In this document: in pieces, positions 52,711 through 60,676 of the stretch
How the letters are laid out: the number at the start of each line of letters is the position of its first letter
How positions within the stretch are numbered: the stretch's first letter is position 1
Assembly: GCA_903932145.1 (NCBI GenBank)
Contig: CAIZFE010000062.1
Coordinates: 1 to 64,000 of the forward strand
From: an uncultured Rhodopila sp.
Lineage (GTDB): Bacteria > Pseudomonadota > Alphaproteobacteria > Acetobacterales > Acetobacteraceae
Reading direction: 5' to 3'
Length of the DNA stretch: 64,000 nucleotides
Position numbers and translations under genes: made by a program
The notes under the pieces: generated by a model
The model's database searches: none
What the model saw: only the letters and a program-made list of their open reading frames with translations
What the model was told of the DNA's origin: nothing

Positions 52711-53765
52711 TAGCCTTCGATGTCGAGATAGGCCTCAGCGGCATGAACCACATCGTCCGTGCGGCCGTCTTTCAAAGCGTCCAGCGGGATGCCGCCCAGG
52801 TTGGGATCGGGTTCAACGAGGAACTGTAGCGCCGACCAAGCGCCAGCCACCTTGAACCGGGCCACCACAGCGGCGATGCCGGTAACGATTCCGGCCGGGG
52901 TGAACTGATCGCGCGGCAGGATCAGGGCCGACCCGTTCATCATGGCCAGCACGGTGCCGGCTTTGACCCGCTTGTGCACCGCCTGCCGCGAAACCCCCAG
53001 CAGCGCGGCGGCCTCGGTCAGCGACAGGCCGCCGCCGGCTTTTTTCAGCAGCGCCGCTTTCACCTCGGCCTGATCGTCTTTGGCGGTTTCCGTTGGCCCG
53101 TGCGCGCCGGCGATCAGCGTGGCGGCGTGTTCGATCTGCAGCGCCATGACGTCGAGCTGCCGAGCCATGTCGGCGAACGCTTTTGGCCGGTCATATTGGC
53201 TGATACGCAACAGATCCTCTCCGGATGGAGTGAGGTCCGCCAGCACGCCGAACGCCTGTTGCACCAGCCGTTCCGCCGCGACGTCCGGCTGCCAGGGATG
53301 CAGCAGCGCGGCACGCACCTGACGGGCGCGGTGCAGGGCCTGTTCCACCATGTCGCCATACCAGTTGGCCTGCTTCGCCGCCCTGTATTTCGGCGGCGCG
53401 AAATCCGTGATGCCGCCCTCCTGGAACGCCGCGCTGAGCAGCGTGGCGGCGAGATCGACCCGAACCGTGAAATCGGCGATCTGGCGCAGCGCCGGGCTGG
53501 TTGCGTTGCCGCGGATCGGATCGTTGACGGGGCGGCTGTACAACGCGGCTTCGGGGTTGAACCACGCGCCGAACGACGGCGGCGGCGTCAGGCTGGCCTG
53601 GACTTCGGCCATGCCGCGCGCGAGCGGGTTCGGCCGGGCGGCCTCTTCCACCAACCGGCGCAGATGCTCCGTCACGTTAAGGCCCCGTTCCCGCGCCTGC
53701 GTGTCGGCCAGCGTGAGGGTGGTGAGATCAAGCGGGTTCCTGAGAGGCGAGGCCGCGTGGTTCAT
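52710..53765 (-). CDS. Xre/ParS-type antitoxin partner of RES, extended N-terminus
   Basis: A 351-residue protein. The C-terminal part has a helix-turn-helix (GLSLTEAAALLGVSRQAVHKRVKAG, about 235-260) and the MbcA/ParS/Xre toxin-binding tail (QFLVEPDPNLGGIPLDALKDG). Typical antitoxins are about 150 residues; the N-terminal 225 residues here are extra, helical and Ala-rich, and unfamiliar. GAGGAA precedes the start at 53765; the frame is open further up to 53879. It would bind RES toxin and repress the operon. Confidence 0.78.
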   Translation of the reverse strand: MNHAASPLRNPLDLTTLTLADTQARERGLNVTEHLRRLVEEAARPNPLARGMAEVQASLTPPPSFGAWFNPEAALYSRPVNDPIRGNATSPALRQIADFTVRVDLAATLLSAAFQEGGITDFAPPKYRAAKQANWYGDMVEQALHRARQVRAALLHPWQPDVAAERLVQQAFGVLADLTPSGEDLLRISQYDRPKAFADMARQLDVMALQIEHAATLIAGAHGPTETAKDDQAEVKAALLKKAGGGLSLTEAAALLGVSRQAVHKRVKAGTVLAMMNGSALILPRDQFTPAGIVTGIAAVVARFKVAGAWSALQFLVEPDPNLGGIPLDALKDGRTDDVVHAAEAYLDIEG

Positions 53766-54002
53766 GGGGTTCCTCGGTGGGGGTGAGAGGACGGCACCGT
53801 CACGGTTGATAGTGATTGGTTGATAGGACATTTCGTAAATTTCGTCAACCACAATCGGCGGCGGCCACTCGCGTTGCAAAGCGCCGGGAGCGCCCTGCCC
53901 TGGCTGTGATCGTCGTTGGTTGATGGGGGGCCGAGGGGAGCGGCGCGGTGTGTGGTGACGCCAGCGTTACGGTGTGCGAGTGTGTCAGCAATGGAGGTTT
54001 TC

Positions 54003-54359
54003 ATGCGTAACCCGACGCCCACGGCTCGCCGCCACGCGCTGTCTCTCTGCATGACGCCGGAGGATCGGGGGTTGTTCGACCGTGCCGCTCGGGTTGCCGG
54101 GACGATGACTGCCGCGTTCGTGCTGGATGCGGCTCGGCGGGCGGCGGAGGACGTGGTGATGGACCGGACTTTGTTTCGCGTCGGGCCGGAAGCGTTCGAG
54201 GGGTTTCGCGCCCGTCTGGATGAGGCACCGCGTCCGAATGACCGGTTACGGAGCCCGCTTCAAGCGGGGGCACCCTGGGAGAACACATCGGAGTCTTCAC
54301 GGCCCGCCGTTAGCCATCGGCGGTGGCATCTAGTGCCGAGCACAGGCAAGCACGAGTGA
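54003..54359 (+). CDS. DUF1778 (TacA-type) antitoxin, orphan
   Basis: A 118-residue protein. The ribbon-helix-helix part is ARRHALSLCMTPEDRGLFDRAAR and a further helix DAARRAAEDVV; DRTLFRVGPEAFEGFRARLDE is the antitoxin tail that binds a GNAT toxin. Family members usually end a few residues after the APWE seen here; this one runs 27 residues further, which suggests a lost stop. The GNAT acetyltransferase toxin expected downstream is missing. GGAGGT precedes the start. Confidence 0.75.
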   Translation: MRNPTPTARRHALSLCMTPEDRGLFDRAARVAGTMTAAFVLDAARRAAEDVVMDRTLFRVGPEAFEGFRARLDEAPRPNDRLRSPLQAGAPWENTSESSRPAVSHRRWHLVPSTGKHE

Positions 54360-54543
54360 ACCCAATTCAGCACATTCGAGTCTGCAGAATGGAAATTTTT
54401 CTCATGATCCACATATACCTGTTTGGAATAATATAGGTAAAAGTATTGGATCGCAAGCCACGACCCTCTTTTACCAGCAGGGTATCATACCGATGCAGGG
54501 AAGAGATCCGGGAAGTTACCTTACGGAAGCGAATCTTGCTCCG

Positions 54544-55173
54544 TCACGATCGACCAAATTCGTCGGCAGCGGCAGAGACAATGGCGTCAATTTCAGAATG
54601 AGCGATCTCTAATTTGCTCAACGCCTCATCCAGCGGCACAAACGCATCATCCAGGGCATCAGGATAGGCGTTCGCCAGATCGTTCACCAGAAGATGAACC
54701 GGGAGGAACAAATCACCATGAATCAAACGAAAGCCTGCGTTGTGCAATGACGGTCGTTGAAGGAGTTGAGATGCCAAGAATTTCTGCCATACACCCTTCG
54801 GCCTCGTCCCTCTTCCTACAAGGCGCGTAATCCACGTGGCGTCCACCCCGAACCAGATACCAAACTCGAATGGAACAGCACCGCAAAGCGCTGAAACGTT
54901 GTATTGAAATTCATCGTCGTTTTCGGCGGTATGTCCGAGACAATAGAGGGCCTTATAGACATTTTCTTCTTGGTTGATGGGCCAGTTTTTGGGCCCGAAT
55001 TGGCAGAAGTTCTTTTCGTAATCTTCCTTTTCCCACCAATCTGTCTGGCGAGACGCCCATTTGGCCACCCTGGTGTCAATCGCCCGCATTACCTTATCGT
55101 CTATTTCAGCAGCAACTTCTGGAGCTTTCTCAAGGATCGCTAGATTGTTGATTATGAGTTGGTGCAAGGTCAT
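54544..55173 (-). CDS. Unknown protein, second gene of the AT-richer pair
   Basis: A 209-residue soluble acidic protein with many aromatic residues (RQTDWWEKEDYEKNFCQFGP, PFEFGIWFGVDATWI). There is no recognised domain or signal peptide. Base composition is clearly lower in G+C than the rest of the window. It starts 37 bp after the nuclease-like gene on the same strand, so the two form a probable operon. A role as specificity or immunity partner of the nuclease is speculation. Confidence 0.6.
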   Translation of the reverse strand: MTLHQLIINNLAILEKAPEVAAEIDDKVMRAIDTRVAKWASRQTDWWEKEDYEKNFCQFGPKNWPINQEENVYKALYCLGHTAENDDEFQYNVSALCGAVPFEFGIWFGVDATWITRLVGRGTRPKGVWQKFLASQLLQRPSLHNAGFRLIHGDLFLPVHLLVNDLANAYPDALDDAFVPLDEALSKLEIAHSEIDAIVSAAADEFGRS

Positions 55174-55209
55174 CAGATTCTATCGCCTGTATGTGTTGCG
55201 GGATTCGCT

Positions 55210-56145
55210 TTAGCGAAGGCTATCGGCAAACTCGGCATATTGAAGTAAGAGGTGACGCATTGGGTTCGACGGGCGACCGAGGATGTAAGATCGCACGGCA
55301 CTCGATACCTGGGACCATGAAGCAGACTTAATTTTTCCATCCTCCCTTAAGCTCAAGTCCGCCGTATTTCGACCATTCGGCGTCAAATAAATTACAGCCC
55401 AATGTCGATGACCGGCCTTGAGTCGCGCGAGCTCAACATAACGCTTAAGCTGGCCCGCGGCCTCTTCCGCAGCAATTTTGGCTTCAATAAAAACGAGAAA
55501 ATCGTCGCTTTCTATTTCGATATCAATTCGGCTATCTGGATCACCCAACGGCCACACTTCAGTACGAGTGTAATATCGTTCGCTGGCTGCCCGTCGCGCG
55601 AAATCTGGCAGTCCAACCATAGAGAGAAGGTGAGACAAGATTTCCGAGCCTTGGCCATGTTCTGCGCTGTGATCGAGGAGAGAAGCCAGGGTGCTGCAAT
55701 TGCGCCTTTCGTCAGTTCCGAGCTGCGCAGCCCGCCAGACGTTGAACATCATTCCACTTTCACGATATTCGCGAAATGCATCAGAGAACGAGGCCGCAAA
55801 TTTCTGAAAATTGCTTGGCTCAGGCAGATTGGCTACACTGTCTTTTGCGTTATTTATCTCGCTCGTATGCTTTTGCCACTCGCCGAAGAACTCGGACCAT
55901 TTTTGAGTCACCGGAATCGGCGATGGGCTTGCCGCATTCCACCCAGCGAAGAAATATCCTAATCGTTCCGCTAGGTCGTCTTCTGACGAAGCGCCGTTAG
56001 CCAATGCCCAGGTCTCCGGTCGACGGTGGCAAAAAACCAACAATCGACAAACGTCGAAGTTTGAATTCCTCACAACCCACTCATTGCTCAAAGCCACACT
56101 CAATTGGCGTTTGGAGAGCCTAGTCGGAATGGTCCACTTATGCAA
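55210..56145 (-). CDS. PD-(D/E)XK nuclease-superfamily protein
   Basis: A 311-residue protein. The nuclease core is at about 156-235: LLDHSAEHGQGSEILSHLL (a helix seen in PDDEXK_4-type proteins), Asp208 in SRIDIEI, then the E-x-K of FLVFIEAKI (Glu221, Lys223) and QLKRY. The N-terminal 150 residues are unfamiliar. I assign the start to TTG 56145 (HKWTIPTRL...) because the next ATG would remove the N-terminal conserved-looking block and GGAG lies 7 bases upstream; the frame runs further only as antisense of hmfA. It is lower in G+C than its neighbours. First gene of a two-gene unit, divergent from hmfA. Confidence 0.68.
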   Translation of the reverse strand: MHKWTIPTRLSKRQLSVALSNEWVVRNSNFDVCRLLVFCHRRPETWALANGASSEDDLAERLGYFFAGWNAASPSPIPVTQKWSEFFGEWQKHTSEINNAKDSVANLPEPSNFQKFAASFSDAFREYRESGMMFNVWRAAQLGTDERRNCSTLASLLDHSAEHGQGSEILSHLLSMVGLPDFARRAASERYYTRTEVWPLGDPDSRIDIEIESDDFLVFIEAKIAAEEAAGQLKRYVELARLKAGHRHWAVIYLTPNGRNTADLSLREDGKIKSASWSQVSSAVRSYILGRPSNPMRHLLLQYAEFADSLR

Positions 56146-56241
56146 CCGGCTGCTCCGCCTTTTGTAAGGTCCTGAGCCCCCCTCTCCCCAACCCGCCCAA
56201 AACCCCCTACCAACAGCAGGAGAGGAGACCCGAACCCCAAG

Positions 56242-59200
56242 ATGGACACCGAATCCCCCCAAGCTCCCTGGCTCGGCCGCTCCATCCCGCGGACCGAGGA
56301 CGCCGCGCTGCTCACCGGCCGGGGCCGGTATTTCGACGACCAGGCGGTCCCGACCAACACCCTGCACGCCGCCATCCTCCGCTCCCCGCACGGGCATGCC
56401 AGCATTACCGCCGTCGACACCGGCAAAGCCGCCGCCCTGGCAGGCGTCACCGCCGTCCTGACCGGTGCCGACATCCAGGCCCTGACCACCAGCCTCGTCG
56501 TCGGGGTCAAAGCCCCCATCCAGTGCTGGCCCATCGCCACCGACCGGGTCCGCTATGTCGGCGAACCCGTCGCCATCGTCGTCGCCAAAGACCGCTACAT
56601 CGCCGAGGACGCGCTCGACCTGATCGAGGTCACCTACGCCCCCCTGCCAGCCGTCATCGACCCGAAAGCGGCGCTGGAACCCGACGCCCCCATCCTGCAC
56701 CCCGGCCTGAACGGCAACCTCGCCAGCGACCGTAGCTTTCGGTACGGCGACCCGGAAACAGCCTTTGCCACCGCCGCCCACACCATCAGCATAGAAACGA
56801 CCTACCCGCGCAACGCCTGCACGCCGATCGAAACGTACGGTGTGCTCGCCGAATACGACCCCGGAACGGACGCCTACGACGTAATGGCCAACTTCCAAGG
56901 CCCGTTCTCGATCCACGCGGTGATAGCCAGAGCACTGAAGGTTCCGGGGAATCGGTTGCGCCTGAAAACCCCGGCGGAATCCGGCGGCAGTTTCGGCGTC
57001 AAGCAAGGCGTGTTCCCGTACATCGTCCTGATCGCCGCCGCGGCAAAAGTCGCCAACTGCCCGGTCAAATGGGTGGAGGACCGTCTCGAACATCTCGCCG
57101 CCTCCGCCTGTGCAACGAACCGCGTCACCACGTTAAAAGCAGCCGTAACGAACGCGGGCAAAATCCTGGCGCTGGACTGGGACCAGATCGAGGATTGCGG
57201 CGCCCATCTGCGCGCCCCCGAACCGGCGACGCTGTATCGCATGCACGGCAACATGACTGGCGCCTACGACATCAGGCACCTGGCGATCCGCAACCGGGTG
57301 GTGCTGACAAACAAGATGCCGACCGGGTTGAACCGAGGCTTCGGCGGCCCGCAGATCTATTTCCCGCTGGAGCGCCTGATCCAGCGTATCGCCAAACACC
57401 TGAGCCTGGACCCGCTGGACGTCATCCGCCGCAACCTGATCCAGACATTTCCCTATCGCACCGTCAGCGGCGCCCTGCTGGACTCCGGCGATTATGGAAC
57501 GTCTCTGGCCAAGGCCCTCGACCAGGGCGGCCACGCCGAACTGCTGAAGCGCCGCGATCAGGCTCGGTCTGAAGGCCGTTTTTACGGCATTGGTTACGCG
57601 GCCGTGGTGGAACCAAGCGTATCGAACATGGGCTACATCACCGCCGTCCTGACACCGGCCGAACGCGCCAAGGCCGGGCCGAAGAACGGCGCCCAGGCCA
57701 CCGCGACCATCAGCCTGGACCCGGTCGGCGCCGTCAGCGTGCATGTCTCCTCAGTACCGCAAGGCCAGGGGCACCGGACGGTGTTGTCGCAGGTCGTCGC
57801 CGATGTGTTCGGGTTACGTCCCGGCGATATCCGGGTCGTTACCGATCTGGACACTGCCAAGGATGCGTGGTCGATCGCCTCGGGCAACTATGCCAGCCGC
57901 TTCGCCCCCGCCGTTGCCGGCACCACGCACCTCGCCGCCACGCGACTGCGCGACAAATTGGCCCGCATCGCCGCCGCCCAACTGAACATCCCGGCCGAGG
58001 ACACAATCTTCGCCAACGGCAAAATCCACGCCCGGTCCAACCCCGACAACGCCGTGTCGTTCAGCCGCATCGCCGCCGCCAGCCACTGGGCGCCCGGCAC
58101 GCTGCCGGCCGGCGTCGATCAGGCCATCCGCGAAACGGTGTTCTGGACTCCGCCCGAACTGACCGCGCCGAACGAGGCCGACGAGGTCAATTCCTCGCTG
58201 TGCCACGGCTTCATCTTCGACATCTGCGCGGTTGAGGTGGACCGCGTCACCGGCGAACTGCAATTCGACCGTTACGTCACGATGCACGATTGCGGCAGGG
58301 TGCTGCATCCCGGCATGGTCGCCGGCCAGATCACCGGCGGTTTCGCGCACGCCTTCGGGGCCGCGACGCTGGAAGAACACAGCTACGGCGACGACGGCAG
58401 TTTCCAGGCCGGAACGTTGGCCGACTATCTGATCCCGACGGCGATGGAGGTGCCGGAACCCATCATTCTGCACCACGAAACCCTCTCGCCCTTCACTCCG
58501 CTCGGTTCCAAAGGCGTCGGCGAGGGCAACTGCATGTCCACGCCCGTGTGCATCGCCAATGCGGTCGCCGACGCTTTGGGCCTGACGGACATTACGCTGC
58601 CCATCCTGCCGTCCCGGTTGACCGAACATTTGCATCCGCCGGAACGCACGCCGATTCGGCATGTGAAAACCGGAGAGCGCACCCTGTTCGGCGAAGGCTC
58701 CACCACCGTGGACGCGCCGCGCGAAAAAATCTGGGCAATGCTGCTGGACCCGGCGGAGCTGGCCGCGATCATCCCCGGGGCGCACAGCATCGAAAAAACG
58801 TCGGAAACCGCGTTCCGAGCGCAGGTGACGCTGGGGATCGGTCCGGTGAAGGGCACGTATCGCGCGGCGATCGATCTGTCCGACCTCCGGCCGCCCGAGT
58901 CCGTCACCCTGACCGGTTCGGCGACCGGCGCGCTGGGGTTCGGCCAAGGCAGCGGCCGTGTCACCCTGACCGAGGTCACTCCCGGACGCACCACCATCGC
59001 ATACCAATACGAGGCCGAGATCGGCGGCAAAATCGCCTCGATCGGTGGGCGCCTGCTGGACGGAGCCGCGCGCATGATCATCGGCCAGTTTTTCGCCGCG
59101 CTGGCCGCGCGGGCTGTGGGAGCACGCAAAGGACTGTGGTGGGCACCAACAACCGCCAAGGTGACAACCGTCGGGGCAACCATCGCCCGAGCAACAGCCG

Positions 59201-59367
59201 TCAATGTAACAACCGTCATGGCCCGGCTTGTCCGGGCCACCCCCCGCCGCACCGGTGCCGCCAAAGGTGGCCCGGACAAGCCGGGCCATGACGGTGTGGG
59301 GGACGTCGTGCAAGAAAAACCGGGTATCCTCGCCCGCCTCCTCCGCCGCCTGCTAGGCACGAAATGA
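56242..59367 (+). CDS. hmfA: Molybdenum hydroxylase large subunit fused to CoxG domain; probable 2-furoyl-CoA dehydrogenase HmfA
   Basis: A 1041-residue molybdopterin subunit. Residues 20-130 are the aldehyde-oxidase/xanthine-dehydrogenase a/b hammerhead (GRGRYFDD, RYVGEPVAIVVAKD). Residues 140-780 bind Moco, with TGLNRGFGGPQIYF and the catalytic Glu in GSKGVGEGN. Residues 800-960 are a fused CoxG/SRPBCC domain (GEGSTTVDAPREKIWAMLLDP). Residues 992-1017 are translated from a palindrome. With the next four genes it matches hmfABCDE, in which HmfABC hydroxylates 2-furoyl-CoA at C5. A different aromatic or xanthine substrate is possible. Confidence 0.7.
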   Translation: MDTESPQAPWLGRSIPRTEDAALLTGRGRYFDDQAVPTNTLHAAILRSPHGHASITAVDTGKAAALAGVTAVLTGADIQALTTSLVVGVKAPIQCWPIATDRVRYVGEPVAIVVAKDRYIAEDALDLIEVTYAPLPAVIDPKAALEPDAPILHPGLNGNLASDRSFRYGDPETAFATAAHTISIETTYPRNACTPIETYGVLAEYDPGTDAYDVMANFQGPFSIHAVIARALKVPGNRLRLKTPAESGGSFGVKQGVFPYIVLIAAAAKVANCPVKWVEDRLEHLAASACATNRVTTLKAAVTNAGKILALDWDQIEDCGAHLRAPEPATLYRMHGNMTGAYDIRHLAIRNRVVLTNKMPTGLNRGFGGPQIYFPLERLIQRIAKHLSLDPLDVIRRNLIQTFPYRTVSGALLDSGDYGTSLAKALDQGGHAELLKRRDQARSEGRFYGIGYAAVVEPSVSNMGYITAVLTPAERAKAGPKNGAQATATISLDPVGAVSVHVSSVPQGQGHRTVLSQVVADVFGLRPGDIRVVTDLDTAKDAWSIASGNYASRFAPAVAGTTHLAATRLRDKLARIAAAQLNIPAEDTIFANGKIHARSNPDNAVSFSRIAAASHWAPGTLPAGVDQAIRETVFWTPPELTAPNEADEVNSSLCHGFIFDICAVEVDRVTGELQFDRYVTMHDCGRVLHPGMVAGQITGGFAHAFGAATLEEHSYGDDGSFQAGTLADYLIPTAMEVPEPIILHHETLSPFTPLGSKGVGEGNCMSTPVCIANAVADALGLTDITLPILPSRLTEHLHPPERTPIRHVKTGERTLFGEGSTTVDAPREKIWAMLLDPAELAAIIPGAHSIEKTSETAFRAQVTLGIGPVKGTYRAAIDLSDLRPPESVTLTGSATGALGFGQGSGRVTLTEVTPGRTTIAYQYEAEIGGKIASIGGRLLDGAARMIIGQFFAALAARAVGARKGLWWAPTTAKVTTVGATIARATAVNVTTVMARLVRATPRRTGAAKGGPDKPGHDGVGDVVQEKPGILARLLRRLLGTK
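59215..59292. repeat. 78-bp type I palindrome inside hmfA
   Basis: Arms GTCATGGCCCGGCTTGTCC and GGACAAGCCGGGCCATGAC are perfect; the 33-34-bp spacer differs from the intergenic copies (CCCCCCGCCGCACCGGTGCC). The length keeps the hmfA frame open, and it is translated as about 26 residues (MARLVRATPRRTG... PDKPGHDG). Confidence 0.92.
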
Positions 59368-60182
59368 AGCCCGCACCGTTCGACTACCTGCGCGCCGGCA
59401 CGGCGGCCGAGGCTCTGGAAACCCTCCACCAGTGCGGCGGCGATGCCCGCATCCTGGCCGGCGGCCAATCGCTGCTGCCGATGCTGAACATGCGCCTCGC
59501 CCGCCCCGGCGTCGTAATCGACATCATGCATGTGCCGGAATGGCAACGTATCGAGACGACCGAAACAACCCTGCGCATCGGCGCCGGCGTCCGGCAGATC
59601 GCGCTGGAACGCCATCCCGGCCTGCGGCAGCCGCTGCTGACCGCCGCCCTCGACTGGGTCGGTCACGCCCAAACCCGATCGCGCGGCACGGTCTGCGGCT
59701 CCGTCGCCCACGCCGACCCCAGCGCGGAACTGCCGCTGGTTCTGGTCGCGCTGAAAGGCACCATCCATCTGCGGTCCCGCCGCCGCCGGCGAGATGTCGC
59801 CGCGGCGGATTTCTTCACCGGCATGATGGCAACCACCCGCACGGACGAAGAAATGATCGAGGCTGTGTCGATCCCAACCGCCCGCCCAGGGACCGGCACC
59901 GCATTCCGGGAAATGGCCCGCAGGCACGGTGATTTCGCCATTGTCGCCTGCGCCGCCGTGGCCGACGCCACGACCGTTCGTCTGGCCGTCGCGGGTGTCG
60001 CCGACCGCCCGACCGCGATCGATCTCCCGGCCGACCCCGCCACCCGGGACGACGCGCTCGACACCTTTGCCTGGAGCCTGGACGCCCGGGATGACCTGCA
60101 CGCCACCGCCCGCTACCGGCGTGAACTCGTCCGCCAGATTGGGCGTTCCGTGATGCAAGAGGCCATGCAATGCCGCGCCTGA
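59364..60182 (+). CDS. hmfB: FAD-binding medium subunit of the Mo hydroxylase
   Basis: A 272-residue CoxM-type subunit relaying electrons between FAD and the iron-sulfur subunit. FAD motifs are AGGQSLLPMLNMRLARP (residues 32-48) and TRSRGTVCGSVAHADPSAELPL. It overlaps hmfA by four bases and hmfC by 13, so all three subunits are translated together. Named by context as hmfB. Confidence 0.75.
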   Translation: MKPAPFDYLRAGTAAEALETLHQCGGDARILAGGQSLLPMLNMRLARPGVVIDIMHVPEWQRIETTETTLRIGAGVRQIALERHPGLRQPLLTAALDWVGHAQTRSRGTVCGSVAHADPSAELPLVLVALKGTIHLRSRRRRRDVAAADFFTGMMATTRTDEEMIEAVSIPTARPGTGTAFREMARRHGDFAIVACAAVADATTVRLAVAGVADRPTAIDLPADPATRDDALDTFAWSLDARDDLHATARYRRELVRQIGRSVMQEAMQCRA

Positions 60183-60676
60183 CCGCCGACCGCCGCCATA
60201 CCGTGCGCTTCACCCTGAACGGCCGCGCCGTCGAAGGGGAAGCCGAACCGCGCCTGCTGCTGGTCGATTTCCTGCGCCACGTCCTGGGAGCCACCGGCAC
60301 GCATGTCGGCTGTGAGCACGGCGTCTGCGGCGCCTGCACCATCCAGATCGACGGCGACCCGGCCCGCGCCTGCATCATGCTGGCGGTGCAGGCTGACGGC
60401 GCGGACATCCGCACGGTCGAGGGCCTCGCCCCTGCCCCGGACCGGCTGTCAGTCCTGCAAGACTGTTTTCGAGAATTTCATGGGCTGCAATGCGGCTTCT
60501 GCACGCCGGGCATCCTGATGTCGCTCGACGCGTTCCTGCGCGCCCAACCTGACGCCACCGAACCGGAGATTCGAACGATGCTGTCCGGGCATTTGTGCCG
60601 GTGCACCGGCTATGTTCCCATCATGGCGGCGGCGCTCGCGGCGCGCGACCGGTTGAAGGCCAATCCCGATGCTTGA
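60170..60676 (+). CDS. hmfC: 2Fe-2S small subunit of the Mo hydroxylase
   Basis: A 168-residue CoxS-type subunit with two 2Fe-2S clusters. The plant-type cluster ligands are in GCEHGVCGACTIQIDGD with a later RAC; the second cluster is at CGFCTPG and HLCRCTGY. No signal peptide: cytoplasmic. It overlaps hmfB and runs 8 bases into hmfD. Confidence 0.76.
   Translation: MPRLTADRRHTVRFTLNGRAVEGEAEPRLLLVDFLRHVLGATGTHVGCEHGVCGACTIQIDGDPARACIMLAVQADGADIRTVEGLAPAPDRLSVLQDCFREFHGLQCGFCTPGILMSLDAFLRAQPDATEPEIRTMLSGHLCRCTGYVPIMAAALAARDRLKANPDA

Noticed and set aside
55210-57093. 627-codon version of the nuclease-like frame
   Set aside because: The first 316 codons lie antisense to hmfA and are Gly/Asp/Val-rich filler; the protein-like part begins at 56145.
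57814-59313. Open frame on the minus strand opposite hmfA
   Set aside because: Antisense shadow; hmfA has clear Moco and CoxG motifs.
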